Source of the DNA: Desulfovibrionaceae bacterium
GTDB taxonomy: Bacteria > Desulfobacterota > Desulfovibrionia > Desulfovibrionales > Desulfovibrionaceae
Direction: 5' to 3'
Length of the DNA stretch: 64,000 nucleotides
Assembly (NCBI GenBank): GCA_022510785.1
Contig: JAFLSV010000001.1
Location: 1-64,000 of the forward strand
The notes below the pieces were generated by a model. The model made no database searches, was not told the origin of the DNA, and saw only the letters and a list, made by a program, of their open reading frames with translations. The translations under genes and the position numbers were made by a program. Below are positions 53,067 through 61,939 of the stretch, one piece after another. The stretch's first letter is position 1. Each line of letters starts with the position of its first letter.

Positions 53067-54155
53067 TCATTGCATTGGAATGAGCGAGCCCCCGAGAAAA
53101 GTCTGTTCATCCGACCTGACGCGCAGGCGCAACGCGCCGGACACGCAAAGTCCCTCTACCACGCCTTCGCACGAGGAACGCTGAGTCCCGGAATTACTTT
53201 CGGGCAACGCATCCTCCAGCCTGACCCTGCATCCGCGAAAGGCGAGATGCCGCTGTGCCAGCCCGGGCCACCAGGACTCTTCCGTCCCGTTATTTTTGGG
53301 GAAATAGCAGGAAATTATAAGACCGACAAGCAACGTCCACAAAGGCACAAGCGGGATAAAGGCGCCGCTCGGGTGCCTGCGCGCAGAGCCGGCGTGCTGG
53401 CGATCCGGCTTGTCCCGGGCCTTTTGGTGGAGAACGCCCGCGGGCAGGGCAAAAGCGTCACGAAGCGCGGACGGAGGCGGAGCGGAGAAGATATTGAGCC
53501 CCACCCCGGCCACAAGCGCTCCTCCGCGTTCCTCAAGAAGAATGCCCCCCACTTTTGTCCAGTTTCCGGCAGTGCCTGACGGCAGGGGAGAGGCGTCATC
53601 CCTGAAAAAATCTTCATCCTGTGCTTGAAGAATGTCATTCGGCCATTTCAGCGCCACGGCATAACCCATGCGCGTCAGGGCCTCGGCAAACAGGCCGCCG
53701 AGCGCCGGGGCCGCCGCCGTGCTGTTCAGGGGCCAGGCCGCGGGGACACGCAGGGCGGCATAGATGTTGCCAGGCGGCGAGGCCCAGGCGCGGCGCAGCT
53801 GCCCCCGGCCCGCGCTCTGGCTCAGAACCAGCACGGAGCCCCATTCCGGCAGCGCTCCCCGGCGGATCAGCGCGTGCGCCGCATCCAGGCTGGAAGTGGC
53901 GTGTCCCGCAAGATACACGGGGGCAGGGAGTCCTGGGCAGGGACATTCCAGCATGCGGAGCTCACCATCTGGACGGATTTCGCGCCACACGGTGTCCGGG
54001 CGGGGGACTCCCGTGCCGGAAAAACCCAGGGAGGCCGGAGCCAGCGGCGAGGCGGCCAGTTCCTGCGGAGAGAAAGGCTCCGCGAGGCGTGTCCCATCGG
54101 GATGCGGGCCGGGTATCCCGTCATTCAGCAGTCGCAGGTGGGCTGTCATGGTCAT
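53067..54155 (-). CDS. birA: Biotin-protein ligase
   Basis: The protein has 362 residues from ATG at 54155; the frame extends to a TTG at 54185 that would overlap the SPOR gene. The ligase core shows SAGRGQLRRAWASPPGNIYA, ALKWPNDIL, KVGGILLEE and GVGLNI, the expected order for biotin-AMP formation and transfer. There is no N-terminal DNA-binding domain, so it is a ligase without BirA-type repressor function; instead there is an N-terminal stretch of about 85 residues of unknown role. It lies 24 bases before pyruvate carboxylase, its obvious substrate. Confidence 0.85.
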   Translation of the reverse strand: MTMTAHLRLLNDGIPGPHPDGTRLAEPFSPQELAASPLAPASLGFSGTGVPRPDTVWREIRPDGELRMLECPCPGLPAPVYLAGHATSSLDAAHALIRRGALPEWGSVLVLSQSAGRGQLRRAWASPPGNIYAALRVPAAWPLNSTAAAPALGGLFAEALTRMGYAVALKWPNDILQAQDEDFFRDDASPLPSGTAGNWTKVGGILLEERGGALVAGVGLNIFSAPPPSALRDAFALPAGVLHQKARDKPDRQHAGSARRHPSGAFIPLVPLWTLLVGLIISCYFPKNNGTEESWWPGLAQRHLAFRGCRVRLEDALPESNSGTQRSSCEGVVEGLCVSGALRLRVRSDEQTFLGGSLIPMQ

Positions 54156-54181
54156 GGGCGCTGAAGGCGCAGGTCGGCGGC

Positions 54182-54946
54182 TCAATGCACGGCCGTGGCG
54201 GATGTGACGATGGAATCGCGGATACCAAAAGAGCCCAGAGTCTCCCGCATGGTTTCCATAGCGTCCCTGGTACCGCGATAGTGCACCTGAACAAAAAACC
54301 AGGTTCCTTTTTGCGCCTTTTCCTTTATCATCCTCGTGCGCATACCCGCGCCTTCCAGACTGGCGCGAAGCGCGTCGGCCTGTTCTTCCGATTTGAAGGC
54401 GGCCACGCGCAGAACAAAGTCATACTGTCCCGGATCCGGGGGAGGGGCGGGCTGCGCTTTTGCGGGCGGCGCGCCGTCAGCAGTGGCTTTGACCCCGGGG
54501 GAAGCGGGAGCCTCACTTTCCGCCGGCGCGTCCTTTTTCAGGTTGCTCATGAAGCGCAGATCTTCCTGAGGCAGAATCTGTTCCTGGGCCTTTTCCTCAT
54601 CGCCTGGCTTATCCGCATCGGGAACCAGCCGCTCCAGAACCGGAGAAGCTGTGAGAGGCACCGAGCCGCGTCCTATAATCAGCCCGGACAGGAAAAAGAA
54701 ACACAGCGTGACCAGTGTCAGCACCGCCGCCATGACCAGGATGGAGGGTGTCAGTCGAAGTTCCCAGACTGACCTTGTCCCGGCGCTGTGCTCCTGGGCT
54801 TTGCCTGGCGCGGGCGTGCGGATCTGCTCAATGGGGCTGATCTGCCTCTTTGCGGCGTTTTCGGAACCCGGCGAGCGAGGAGCGTCATCCCTGGGGCGCT
54901 CGCGACGGCGATTGGCCGGTGGTGTGCGGTAAAAAGCGCCGGGCAT
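54182..54946 (-). CDS. SPOR-domain membrane protein
   Basis: The protein has 254 residues: a basic, Pro-rich cytoplasmic N-terminus, one membrane segment (PSILVMAAVLTLVTLCFFFLS), a Pro/Ala-rich periplasmic linker and a C-terminal SPOR domain starting about residue 175 (YDFVLRVAAFKSEEQADALRASLEGAG, GTWFFVQV). SPOR domains bind septal peptidoglycan stripped of stem peptides, so localisation to the division site is expected. In this bacterial group such a gene commonly follows argS, which it does here with a two-base gap. Confidence 0.85.
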   Translation of the reverse strand: MPGAFYRTPPANRRRERPRDDAPRSPGSENAAKRQISPIEQIRTPAPGKAQEHSAGTRSVWELRLTPSILVMAAVLTLVTLCFFFLSGLIIGRGSVPLTASPVLERLVPDADKPGDEEKAQEQILPQEDLRFMSNLKKDAPAESEAPASPGVKATADGAPPAKAQPAPPPDPGQYDFVLRVAAFKSEEQADALRASLEGAGMRTRMIKEKAQKGTWFFVQVHYRGTRDAMETMRETLGSFGIRDSIVTSATAVH

Positions 54947-54948
54947 GG

Positions 54949-56604
54949 CTACATGCTGTCCGGGGCGCTGACGCCGAGAAGCGCAAGGCCATTGGCAAGT
55001 GTGCGTCCCACGGCTCGCAACATGGCCAGACGGGCCAGTGTCAGGGCGCTGTCGCCGCCGAGGACGGGAGTGGCGGCGTAATAGCTGTGCAGCCTGCCCG
55101 CCAGATCCATGAGATAAAAGCTGATGCCGTGCGGGGCGCGGGTTTCGGCGGCGTCCGTCACGGCGTCAACAAAGCGCTCTGTGGCCCGAAGCAAAGCCAG
55201 GTCGGCCTCGCCAGTCAGGGGGGCGAGCAGGCTCTCGTCAGAGCGGAGCGGCAGCTTCAGATCCCGATCCTCCGCGCGCCGCAGAAGCGCCGCGATGCGC
55301 GCATGAGCGTACTGCACATAGTAGACGGGGTTGTCCATATTGCGCTGCTTGACAAGGTCAAGGTCAAAATCCAGCGGGCTGTCGCTCTTGCGTGACAGAA
55401 ACATGAAGCGCGCCGCGTCCGTGCCTACTTCATCCAGCACTTCGGCCAGGGTCACGAATTCACCCGAACGGGTGGACATGGCCACCTGTTCCCCCGCGCG
55501 CAAAAGATTGACAAGCTGGATGAGAACAACCCCGAAGTCCGTGTCCGCGTTACGGCCCAAAGCCGTAACGGCGGCCTTCATGCGCGGCACATAGCCATGA
55601 TGATCCGCGCCCCACACGTCAAGGGCTTCGGCGAAGCCTCGGGCGTATTTGTTGGCGTGATACGCGATGTCCGAGGCAAAATAGGTGAGCGAGCCGTCAC
55701 TTTTGCGCAACACGCGATCCTTGTCGTCGCCGCAGCCGCTGCTGGCGAACCACAGGGCGCCGTCCTGGTCATAGGCCAGGCCCCGCCGCCGCAGATCGTC
55801 CAGGGTCGCTTCCACCGTGCCCGCGTCCACCAGGCTGCGCTCGGAAAACCATACCTGATGCTCCACATGGAAGCGGGCCAGGTCGGCCTTGATGCCCTCC
55901 AGAATGGAATTCATGGCATAGTGGAAACATATATCCATGGCTTCCCGCTCGGGCAGCCCAGACAGTTCCGGCCTGGCTTCAAGCAGTTCAAGCGCGATAT
56001 CGCGGATATAGTCGCCGTGGTAGTAGTCCTCGGGCCAGCTCACGGGCAGGTGAACCGCCTCGCGCAGGCGCAGGTAGACGGACAGGCCCAGAAGGCGCAT
56101 CTGGCGGCCCGCGTCGTTGATGTAATACTCGGTGGTGACGTCGTAGCCCGCGAAGCGCAGCACCCTCGCCAGACTGTCGCCCACGGCCGCGCCCCGGCCA
56201 TGGCCGATGTGCAGCGGCCCGGTGGGATTGGCCGACACATATTCCAGAAGAACGGTGCGCCCGTGCCCTGTGGAGGATGAGCCAAAGCGATCTCCCTGAT
56301 TTTCGACATCCATGACCACGCGCTGCCAGAAGGCCGGGGCAAGGGTAACGTTGAGAAAGCCCGGGCCGGCGATATCCGTGCTGACCAGGCTGCCCAGCCT
56401 GTCGCCCAGGGCGGCGGCCAGGCGTTCAGCCAGCGCCCGCGGCGTCATGCCGGCCTGTCTGGTCAGCACAAGCGCGAGATTGGTGGCCAGATCACCATGC
56501 CTGGGATCCCTGGGGGGGGCAATAATCGCCTTGTCGGGCCAGGGCAGCCCCATATCCCGCACAATGTCATGAAAGGTCGACGTCAAAAGGAGAAGGTCAC
56601 GCAT
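54949..56604 (-). CDS. argS: Arginyl-tRNA synthetase
   Basis: The protein has 551 residues, the usual length. The class I signature HIGH is present in VSANPTGPLHIGHGRGAAVGD, and the KMSKS-equivalent region around VAMSTRSGEFVTL matches ArgRS enzymes, which have a degenerate KMSKS. The N-terminal additional domain contains DLATNLALVLTRQAG and the C-terminus ends with the DALR anticodon-binding domain (YVQYAHARIAALLRRA). It charges tRNA-Arg with arginine in the cytoplasm. It lies between fabD (21-base gap) and the SPOR gene. Confidence 0.96.
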   Translation of the reverse strand: MRDLLLLTSTFHDIVRDMGLPWPDKAIIAPPRDPRHGDLATNLALVLTRQAGMTPRALAERLAAALGDRLGSLVSTDIAGPGFLNVTLAPAFWQRVVMDVENQGDRFGSSSTGHGRTVLLEYVSANPTGPLHIGHGRGAAVGDSLARVLRFAGYDVTTEYYINDAGRQMRLLGLSVYLRLREAVHLPVSWPEDYYHGDYIRDIALELLEARPELSGLPEREAMDICFHYAMNSILEGIKADLARFHVEHQVWFSERSLVDAGTVEATLDDLRRRGLAYDQDGALWFASSGCGDDKDRVLRKSDGSLTYFASDIAYHANKYARGFAEALDVWGADHHGYVPRMKAAVTALGRNADTDFGVVLIQLVNLLRAGEQVAMSTRSGEFVTLAEVLDEVGTDAARFMFLSRKSDSPLDFDLDLVKQRNMDNPVYYVQYAHARIAALLRRAEDRDLKLPLRSDESLLAPLTGEADLALLRATERFVDAVTDAAETRAPHGISFYLMDLAGRLHSYYAATPVLGGDSALTLARLAMLRAVGRTLANGLALLGVSAPDSM

Positions 56605-56625
56605 GAAATCAGCCTTATGGACGGC

Positions 56626-57588
56626 TCAGCCCGCAAAGGCCTCGGCCGCTTCCAGATTGGGAATGTGTTCAATGGTGTATGTACCGTCAGGGGCGTCACA
56701 GGCCGTAAGTATGGGGCGCACCATGCGGCTGAGCACGCCCTTGGGGCCGAATTCTACCCAGCGGCGTACCCCGTCCTTCCACTGGCGGCCAATCGTGTCT
56801 GTCCACAGCACGGAAGAGGTCATCTGACGGCGTACAGCCGCATGCAGCTTTTCCCCGTCGGTCAGCGGGGCGCCGCTGACGTTGCAGTATACGGGAAAGC
56901 GGGCGTCGCGCCAGTCCTGCCTGTCCAGGATTTTGGCAAATTCCGTGGAGGCTTCGGCCATGAGGGGCGTGTGAAAGGCTCCACTCACGGCCAGGGGAAT
57001 GGCCTTGCCCTTGCGGTTGCGGATTTCTTCCACCAGATCGTCCATGGCATCGCGGTGGCCGCTGACGGCAAACTGGCCCGGCGTGTTGCGGTTAGCCACC
57101 CTGATCAGTTTGCCGGTGCGCTCGCCCACGTCTTTGACAATGGCTTCCACCTCCTCCTGGCCGAGCCGGAGCACGGCATACATGGTGCCCACATGCTCCG
57201 GGTCGGCTTCGGCCATCAGGCGGCCGCGCAGGGCCACAATTTCAAGCACATGCTCCACATCAAGCACGCCGGCCGCGCCCAGCGCGCTGAATTCACCCAG
57301 GCTGTGGCCCGCGGCGCAGACAGCCTCAAGCCGATGGCGCACATGAAACCACAGCGCCAGGTTAACAACGGTGATGGCGGGTTGCAGGGTGCGTGTTTCG
57401 GCCATCAGGTTTTCATCGCCGCTCTCCCAGTATATGGCGCGCAAGGGCTGGCCGCTGGCCGCCTCGGCCTTTTTCCAGAGCTGCATGGCGTCGGGCGATG
57501 CTTCGGCCAGGTGGCGGCCCATGCCGTTGGCCTGGGCTCCCTGACCGGGAAACAGCAGAGCGGTGGGGGGAGTACTCATGTTTTTCAT
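56626..57588 (-). CDS. fabD: Malonyl-CoA:ACP transacylase
   Basis: The protein has 320 residues; the start could be the first or the fourth codon (both ATG). FabD loads malonate onto acyl carrier protein for fatty-acid synthesis. The sequence shows LLFPGQGAQANGM, the nucleophile motif GHSLG with Ser96, the arginine in ALRGRLMAEA, the catalytic-histidine segment SGAFHTPLM and the closing region VEFGPKGVLSRMVR. Other fab genes are not adjacent; here it is grouped with glpX and argS. Confidence 0.92.
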   Translation of the reverse strand: MKNMSTPPTALLFPGQGAQANGMGRHLAEASPDAMQLWKKAEAASGQPLRAIYWESGDENLMAETRTLQPAITVVNLALWFHVRHRLEAVCAAGHSLGEFSALGAAGVLDVEHVLEIVALRGRLMAEADPEHVGTMYAVLRLGQEEVEAIVKDVGERTGKLIRVANRNTPGQFAVSGHRDAMDDLVEEIRNRKGKAIPLAVSGAFHTPLMAEASTEFAKILDRQDWRDARFPVYCNVSGAPLTDGEKLHAAVRRQMTSSVLWTDTIGRQWKDGVRRWVEFGPKGVLSRMVRPILTACDAPDGTYTIEHIPNLEAAEAFAG

Positions 57589-57621
57589 CCGGGTGGCTGC
57601 AAGTGCGGGTGACGCCTGGGG

Positions 57622-58605
57622 CTAGTCGTACTGGACGGCGCTGAATTTCATCAGGCGATCCCAGTTGTGGTGTGCCTCAATGTAGCGGAAGGTTCCGGTT
57701 TTGGCCCGGATGACCAGCGAGTGGGTGACCGCGCCGTTGCCGGTGTACCGGACCCCGCCCAGAAGGCTGCCGCCGGAAATGCCCGTGGCGGCAAAAAAGG
57801 CGTCGTCGGATCGGATCATGGTTTCCACGGAAAGAATTTCGCGTATGTCCACGCCGGCCTGTTCGATGGCTTCCTTTTCCACATAGGACTGCGGATCAAG
57901 CCGGCACAGCATTTGCCCACCCACACCCTTGATAGCGCAGGCCGCGATAACACCTTCGGGGGTGCCGCCCGTGCCCATCATGACATCCACATCGGTGCGG
58001 GGATCGGCCACCATAAGCGCTCCGGTCACGTCACCGTCGGTATGCAGCTGAATACGCGCCCCCGCGGCCCGGATTTCCTGTATGAGCTTTTCATGACGCG
58101 GCTTGTCAAGAACGAACACCACCAGATCGTTGACATCCTTGCCAATGGCTTTGGCAATATTGGTGAGATTGTCATGCACCGGCGCATCCAGGTCGATAAC
58201 GTCACGGGCGGCATGGCCCACCACCAGTTTTTGCATGTAATAACTGGGCCCGGGGTTGTACATGGAGCCCTGGCTGCATACGCCAACAACGGAAATGGCA
58301 TTGGGGCGGCCATAGGCCAGCAGGGAGGTGCCTTCCACCGGATCCACGGCCACATCCACATCCGGCCCGTCGCCATCCCCCACCTCTTCGCCATTGAACA
58401 GCATGGGGGCATTGTCCTTGGCTCCTTCGCCGCTGATGACCTTTCCCCTGATGCTGAGAGAGCGGAACGAAAGACGCATGGCATCCACGGCGGCACCGTC
58501 ACCGGCTTCCTTATTGCCTTTCCCCAGCCAGCGCGCCGCGGACAGGGCGGCGGATTCCGTCACGCGGACAAGCTCGAAAGCCAGATTTTTTTCCGGAGCT
58601 TGCAT
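57622..58605 (-). CDS. glpX: Fructose-1,6-bisphosphatase class II (GlpX)
   Basis: The protein has 327 residues. The class II bisphosphatase features are visible: ESAALSAARWLGKGNKEAGDGAAVDAM, GEGAKDNAPMLFNGE, VDVAVDPVEGTSLLAYG and the C-terminal TGISGGSLLGGVRY. It dephosphorylates fructose-1,6-bisphosphate in gluconeogenesis, complementing PEP synthase and pyruvate carboxylase encoded nearby. A GGGAGG ribosome-binding site precedes the ATG and a good sigma-70 promoter lies about 120 bases upstream. It is the first gene of a run glpX-fabD-argS-SPOR-biotin ligase-pyc-PEP synthase on the minus strand. Confidence 0.95.
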   Translation of the reverse strand: MQAPEKNLAFELVRVTESAALSAARWLGKGNKEAGDGAAVDAMRLSFRSLSIRGKVISGEGAKDNAPMLFNGEEVGDGDGPDVDVAVDPVEGTSLLAYGRPNAISVVGVCSQGSMYNPGPSYYMQKLVVGHAARDVIDLDAPVHDNLTNIAKAIGKDVNDLVVFVLDKPRHEKLIQEIRAAGARIQLHTDGDVTGALMVADPRTDVDVMMGTGGTPEGVIAACAIKGVGGQMLCRLDPQSYVEKEAIEQAGVDIREILSVETMIRSDDAFFAATGISGGSLLGGVRYTGNGAVTHSLVIRAKTGTFRYIEAHHNWDRLMKFSAVQYD

Positions 58606-58722
58606 GAAATTCCTCCCTCATGGATTTGGAGGTGAAGGGCCGCGGCGCGCGCCGGCAGGCGTCAGGCGCATGTCGTGAAGTGCACACGCGCGCGGTGGAT
58701 ATTTCTCAGGACGACAGTCACG

Positions 58723-58751
58723 AATATAGCCGAGCCGGGCAAGCTCTTCAA
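58723..58751 (-). promoter_or_regulatory. Predicted sigma-70 promoter of the glpX gene run
   Basis: On the minus strand TTGAAG is followed after 17 bases by TATATT, four and five matches to consensus, about 120 bases before the glpX start codon. Confidence 0.65.
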
Positions 58752-58796
58752 GTGAAAAAGCATCGTTTTTTGTGCTGGTTCCATAAAGTTTAGAAA

Positions 58797-58848
58797 ATCT
58801 CGATACTTTGCGGGCTGCTTTTATAGGGTCTGGAATATCTTGAGACTT
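58797..58848. repeat. Pair of 12-bp direct repeats upstream of the glpX promoter
   Basis: ATCTCGATACTT (58797-58808) and ATCTTGAGACTT (58837-58848) match at ten of twelve positions and are 40 bases apart, close to four helical turns. They lie upstream of the -35 box and could be activator sites. The remaining intergenic sequence 58606-58932 has no gene. Confidence 0.35.
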
Positions 58849-58932
58849 TTTTTAATATGCTGAAATACTTGCCATGCGCCGTGCCGGCCGCATCAGCGCG
58901 GGGCGCCCCGACGCCAGGGGAAAGGGACAGGA

Positions 58933-60009
58933 TCACAGGAACAAATCCGGATCGGCGGGCATGGCGTCCCAGCGAACCTTGCCCGAATTTTTCCGGTATT
59001 TGCGAAGCAGAACGTACAGGGCGCCGGGGCCGCCGTCTTCGCGCCTGGCGGTGCAGAACGCCAGAATCACGCGGCGGAAAGGCTCCTGCGTAAGCCACTC
59101 CTGCACCTTGGAGCGAAGCACGGGGATGCCGTTGGGCGAGTTGAGGCCGCGGCCGGTGACCACCAGGGCCGTGCGTACCCCTTTGTAGTAGGCCCCGCGG
59201 AAAAAGTGCACCAGATGCTGAAAGGCCTGCTCGCTGTTGAGGCCGTGCAGATCGATATGAGCTTCGGGACTGTACTGGCGGGCCTGGAGCTTGCCCACGG
59301 TCAGCAGATCCAGCCCTACCACATGGCCCTCCATAAATTCATCCGTGCCGGACAGCGAAAATTCCACCTTCCCGTCCACCAGTTCCTGCAAGGGATTGCG
59401 GGGCTCAGGGGCCGGGCCCGGCTGCGGCGCGGCTTCGGGGACAACGGCGCGGCCTTTGCCCGGCAGGGGTGTCACGTCGGCCATGGCGCTGCGGAACGCC
59501 TCGCCTTCCGCGGCGTGAGCGGGCAAATCCGCCATATCCGGCGCGGCGGAGCGAGGAGGCGCAGAACGGGCGGCGTCCCCATGCTCCCCGGCGAGGGCCG
59601 CGCCGGCCAGCCTCCGGGTCAGTGTCTGCGCCAGTGTGTCGTTGCGCGGGGCTTCGGAGGCACGTTTGCTGATTCTTCGCGCGTCTGTGCCCGTGAAGGA
59701 AGGGACAGTTTCCCGCTGTGCGGCATCCTTGTCGGGGATGGGAGCCTCGTCCGCAGCCTTGTCCGCCACAGGTGCCGGCCGCCTGGCGGGGATTTCGCCC
59801 GTCAGAGAGCGTGCCGCACCCACGGCCTGAAAAAACAGTTCGGCGTCGCTGGCCTCCGCGTCCGCCGGTACCGAATCGACGGCGCACGGCCCGGAAACTT
59901 TCGGCTTTTCCCGGCGCTGGCCGCTCTGCCGTTGCCGGTTTGGGGGAAATTGCCGAATATCCAGTCCCGCAAAGGGGTTGTCCCAGTTTTTTGATTGTGT
60001 GGTTCCCAT
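58933..60009 (-). CDS. Smr-domain protein
   Basis: The protein has 358 residues. The last ~105 residues form an Smr domain, with IDLHGLNSEQAFQHLVHFF, ALVVTGRGLNSPNGIPVLRSKVQEWL and AFCTARREDGGPGALYVLLRK; the LDLHG and TGxG elements are the expected nuclease-fold motifs. The first ~230 residues are low-complexity, rich in Ala, Pro and charged residues, and probably disordered. Stand-alone Smr proteins nick DNA or cleave RNA; in other bacteria some act at collided ribosomes. MutS in this window has no Smr domain, so the two are not a split MutS2. Confidence 0.85.
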   Translation of the reverse strand: MGTTQSKNWDNPFAGLDIRQFPPNRQRQSGQRREKPKVSGPCAVDSVPADAEASDAELFFQAVGAARSLTGEIPARRPAPVADKAADEAPIPDKDAAQRETVPSFTGTDARRISKRASEAPRNDTLAQTLTRRLAGAALAGEHGDAARSAPPRSAAPDMADLPAHAAEGEAFRSAMADVTPLPGKGRAVVPEAAPQPGPAPEPRNPLQELVDGKVEFSLSGTDEFMEGHVVGLDLLTVGKLQARQYSPEAHIDLHGLNSEQAFQHLVHFFRGAYYKGVRTALVVTGRGLNSPNGIPVLRSKVQEWLTQEPFRRVILAFCTARREDGGPGALYVLLRKYRKNSGKVRWDAMPADPDLFL

Positions 60010-60078
60010 GCTATCCCTCGCGGAATATCAGTCAGGGGGAGTGGGGGGCTGCCTGTGTCAGGCCCGCGAACGCCGGTC

Positions 60079-60582
60079 TCAGTAGTCCAGGCCCCTGATC
60101 GCGCCAAGACCCTGCTGCAGGGGATGTTTGATTTCCTTCATTTCCGTCACTAAATCCACCACGTCCAGCAGCTCGTCAGGAAAACCCCGGCCCGACAGGA
60201 TCAGGTGCGTGTTCCGGGCACGCGCTTCTTCAATCAAAACTTTAACTTCATTGAGGGTGACAAGCCCGTTCCCCAGGGCGTACAGGCTTTCATCCAGAAT
60301 AAGAACATCAGCTTCGGGCAGGCGCGAATGCGCCCAGGCCAGGGTTTGCTCCGCAGCCTTCCGGTGAGCGGGCCGCTCCCGTTCATTCCGGAAAAAACCG
60401 ATGCCTCCCGCCAGAAAGGCGTCGCCCAGGCATGCGCGCAGAAAGGCCTGCTCACCAGCCTCGCCGTCTCGTTTCATGAACTGGGCAAAGGCAACCTTCC
60501 AGCCCGATCCGAGGGCGCGGACGACCTGCCCCAGGCACGCCGAGGTTTTGCCCTTGCCGGGGCCGGTATAGACAAAAATCAT
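60079..60582 (-). CDS. cobO: Cob(I)yrinic acid a,c-diamide adenosyltransferase
   Basis: The protein has 167 residues from the ATG giving MIFVYTGPGKGKTSACLG. The P-loop is GPGKGKT at 7-13, followed by KVAFAQFMKR, EADVLILDESLYALGNGLV and SGRGFPDELLDVVDLVTEMKEIKHP, the CobA/CobO/BtuR pattern. It attaches the adenosyl group to the cobalt of corrinoids. The start overlaps the stop of the radical SAM gene by four bases. Together with cbiK at the right edge it fits a de novo cobalamin producer. Confidence 0.93.
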   Translation of the reverse strand: MIFVYTGPGKGKTSACLGQVVRALGSGWKVAFAQFMKRDGEAGEQAFLRACLGDAFLAGGIGFFRNERERPAHRKAAEQTLAWAHSRLPEADVLILDESLYALGNGLVTLNEVKVLIEEARARNTHLILSGRGFPDELLDVVDLVTEMKEIKHPLQQGLGAIRGLDY

Positions 60583-61604
60583 GAGGCGCTCCAGACGCCG
60601 GGAATAATCCGGCCGCATTGAGGGCACGAGCCGTGGAAATCAGGCCGCACCCAGGCGTGAAACGCGCTGCGCCGCACCAGTTCTGTTCCGCACCCGGGGC
60701 AACGGGTGGGAGTGCTCAGGGCGGGCGGCACATTGCCCATGTAGACGAACCACAGGCCCTCTTCCTGCCCCATGTCGGCTGTTCTTGTCAAAGTCGGGAG
60801 CGGGGTGGCAGGCCGATCCCTCATCCGGCGGCGGGGATAAAAGGCTGAAATATGCCAGGGAGTTTCCGCCCCAAGTTCGTCCCTGATAAAGCGCGCCATA
60901 TCGCGCAGTTCACCTTCGTCGTCATTGATGCCGGGCACAATCAGCGTGGTCAGTTCCAGCCACCAGCCGAAGGCCTTCATCTGCTTGAGATTGTCAAGCA
61001 CGCCATGGAGCCGCGCGCCGCACCAGCGGCGGTAGCTTTCGTCGCGGAAGCTCTTGAGATCGATGTTGGCCGCCGTGATGCGTTCCCGCAGCGCGTCCAG
61101 GCACTGCGGGCTCTGATAGCCGTTGGAGACAAGCAGGGTTCCCAGCGGCGGAGCTATGCGCGCCAGATCCGCCGTGGCGGCCATCAGCTCGAAAAACACC
61201 GTGGGTTCGGTGTAGGTGAAGGCTATGGACGCGCATTGGGCCGTTCTGGCGCTTTGGACAAGAGCCTCAGGCGTGACGGGCGTCATGGCGACGCGTCCGG
61301 TTTCCGCCGGGCCGCGCGAGAGGGCGCTGTTCTGGCACCAGGCGCAATCAAGGTTGCAGCCCGGAGCGGCAAAGGAAAAGGTTTTGCTGCCAGGCAGATA
61401 GTGGTAAAGAGGCTTTTTTTCCACCGGATCCACATGCCAGGCCGCCACACCGTCAGTCACCAGAGAGCGTAGTCCGGGCGCTTCGGCCTGACCGGCGCGC
61501 ACCCCGCAACGGCCCCGTTCTCCGGGCCTCAGGCGGCAGAAATGCCGGCACAGGAGGCACTGATGCGCTCCGCTGCGCAACGGATGAACAAAATCCGCGT
61601 TCAT
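60579..61604 (-). CDS. amrS: Radical SAM enzyme of the AmmeMemoRadiSam (AmrS) type
   Basis: The protein has 341 residues. The cluster motif is CNLDCAWC with cysteines 83, 87 and 90. An N-terminal cysteine cluster (CLLCRHFC, then CGVR) and a C-terminal CPGCG with CPQCG suggest additional metal sites. FTYTEPTVFFELM, LLVSNGYQSPQ and ANIDLKSF match the AmrS subgroup related to pyruvate-formate-lyase activating enzymes. The other parts of that three-protein set (AMMECR1 and Memo) are not encoded in this window. The reaction is unknown. It overlaps the genes on both sides by four bases. Confidence 0.88.
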   Translation of the reverse strand: MNADFVHPLRSGAHQCLLCRHFCRLRPGERGRCGVRAGQAEAPGLRSLVTDGVAAWHVDPVEKKPLYHYLPGSKTFSFAAPGCNLDCAWCQNSALSRGPAETGRVAMTPVTPEALVQSARTAQCASIAFTYTEPTVFFELMAATADLARIAPPLGTLLVSNGYQSPQCLDALRERITAANIDLKSFRDESYRRWCGARLHGVLDNLKQMKAFGWWLELTTLIVPGINDDEGELRDMARFIRDELGAETPWHISAFYPRRRMRDRPATPLPTLTRTADMGQEEGLWFVYMGNVPPALSTPTRCPGCGTELVRRSAFHAWVRPDFHGSCPQCGRIIPGVWSAS

Positions 61605-61939
61605 GGGCGCGCCCGCCCGGACTTCCGCGGCTGGGGGCGGTCAGCATGGCCGGGCCCGGGCAGCCTGACTTCGGGTACTATGATGAGCGGAGTCTGGGAA
61701 TCCTCCGTGCCCTTGTCCGTGGCATCAGGCCGGCGGATCCTCCAGACCTCGGCCTGGGAGTCTTTGCTGTGGTTCAGGGTGGGAAAGGCCGTGCCCCCGA
61801 CCACAGGACTGCGGACTCCTGGGGCGGTTTGCTCCGCGCTTTCGGCCATTGCCGGGGAATAATTTCCGGCGGAAAGACCGAGACACGCGCCCATGAACAC
61901 CACAAGGGCGGAGAGGGAAAGCGAGGGCGGGTGAGGCAT
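61601..61939 (-). CDS. Small exported protein of unknown function
   Basis: The protein has 112 residues from the ATG after AAGGAG; an upstream ATG would add nine residues. A signal peptide (LSALVVFMGACLGLSAG, cleavage probably after SPAMA) is followed by a hydrophilic mature part without cysteines or recognised domain, including RIRRPDATDKGTEDSQTPLI and a basic Pro-rich end. Its 3' end overlaps amrS by four bases, so it is expressed with amrS and cobO. No function can be assigned. Confidence 0.65.
   Translation of the reverse strand: MPHPPSLSLSALVVFMGACLGLSAGNYSPAMAESAEQTAPGVRSPVVGGTAFPTLNHSKDSQAEVWRIRRPDATDKGTEDSQTPLIIVPEVRLPGPGHADRPQPRKSGRARP

Noticed and set aside
53067..54155. Frameshift suspected in the biotin ligase near the hydrophobic LWTLLVGLIISCYF segment
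   Set aside because: The frame is continuous, and sequence on both sides still fits the C-terminal part of biotin ligases, so the segment is taken as a normal helix.
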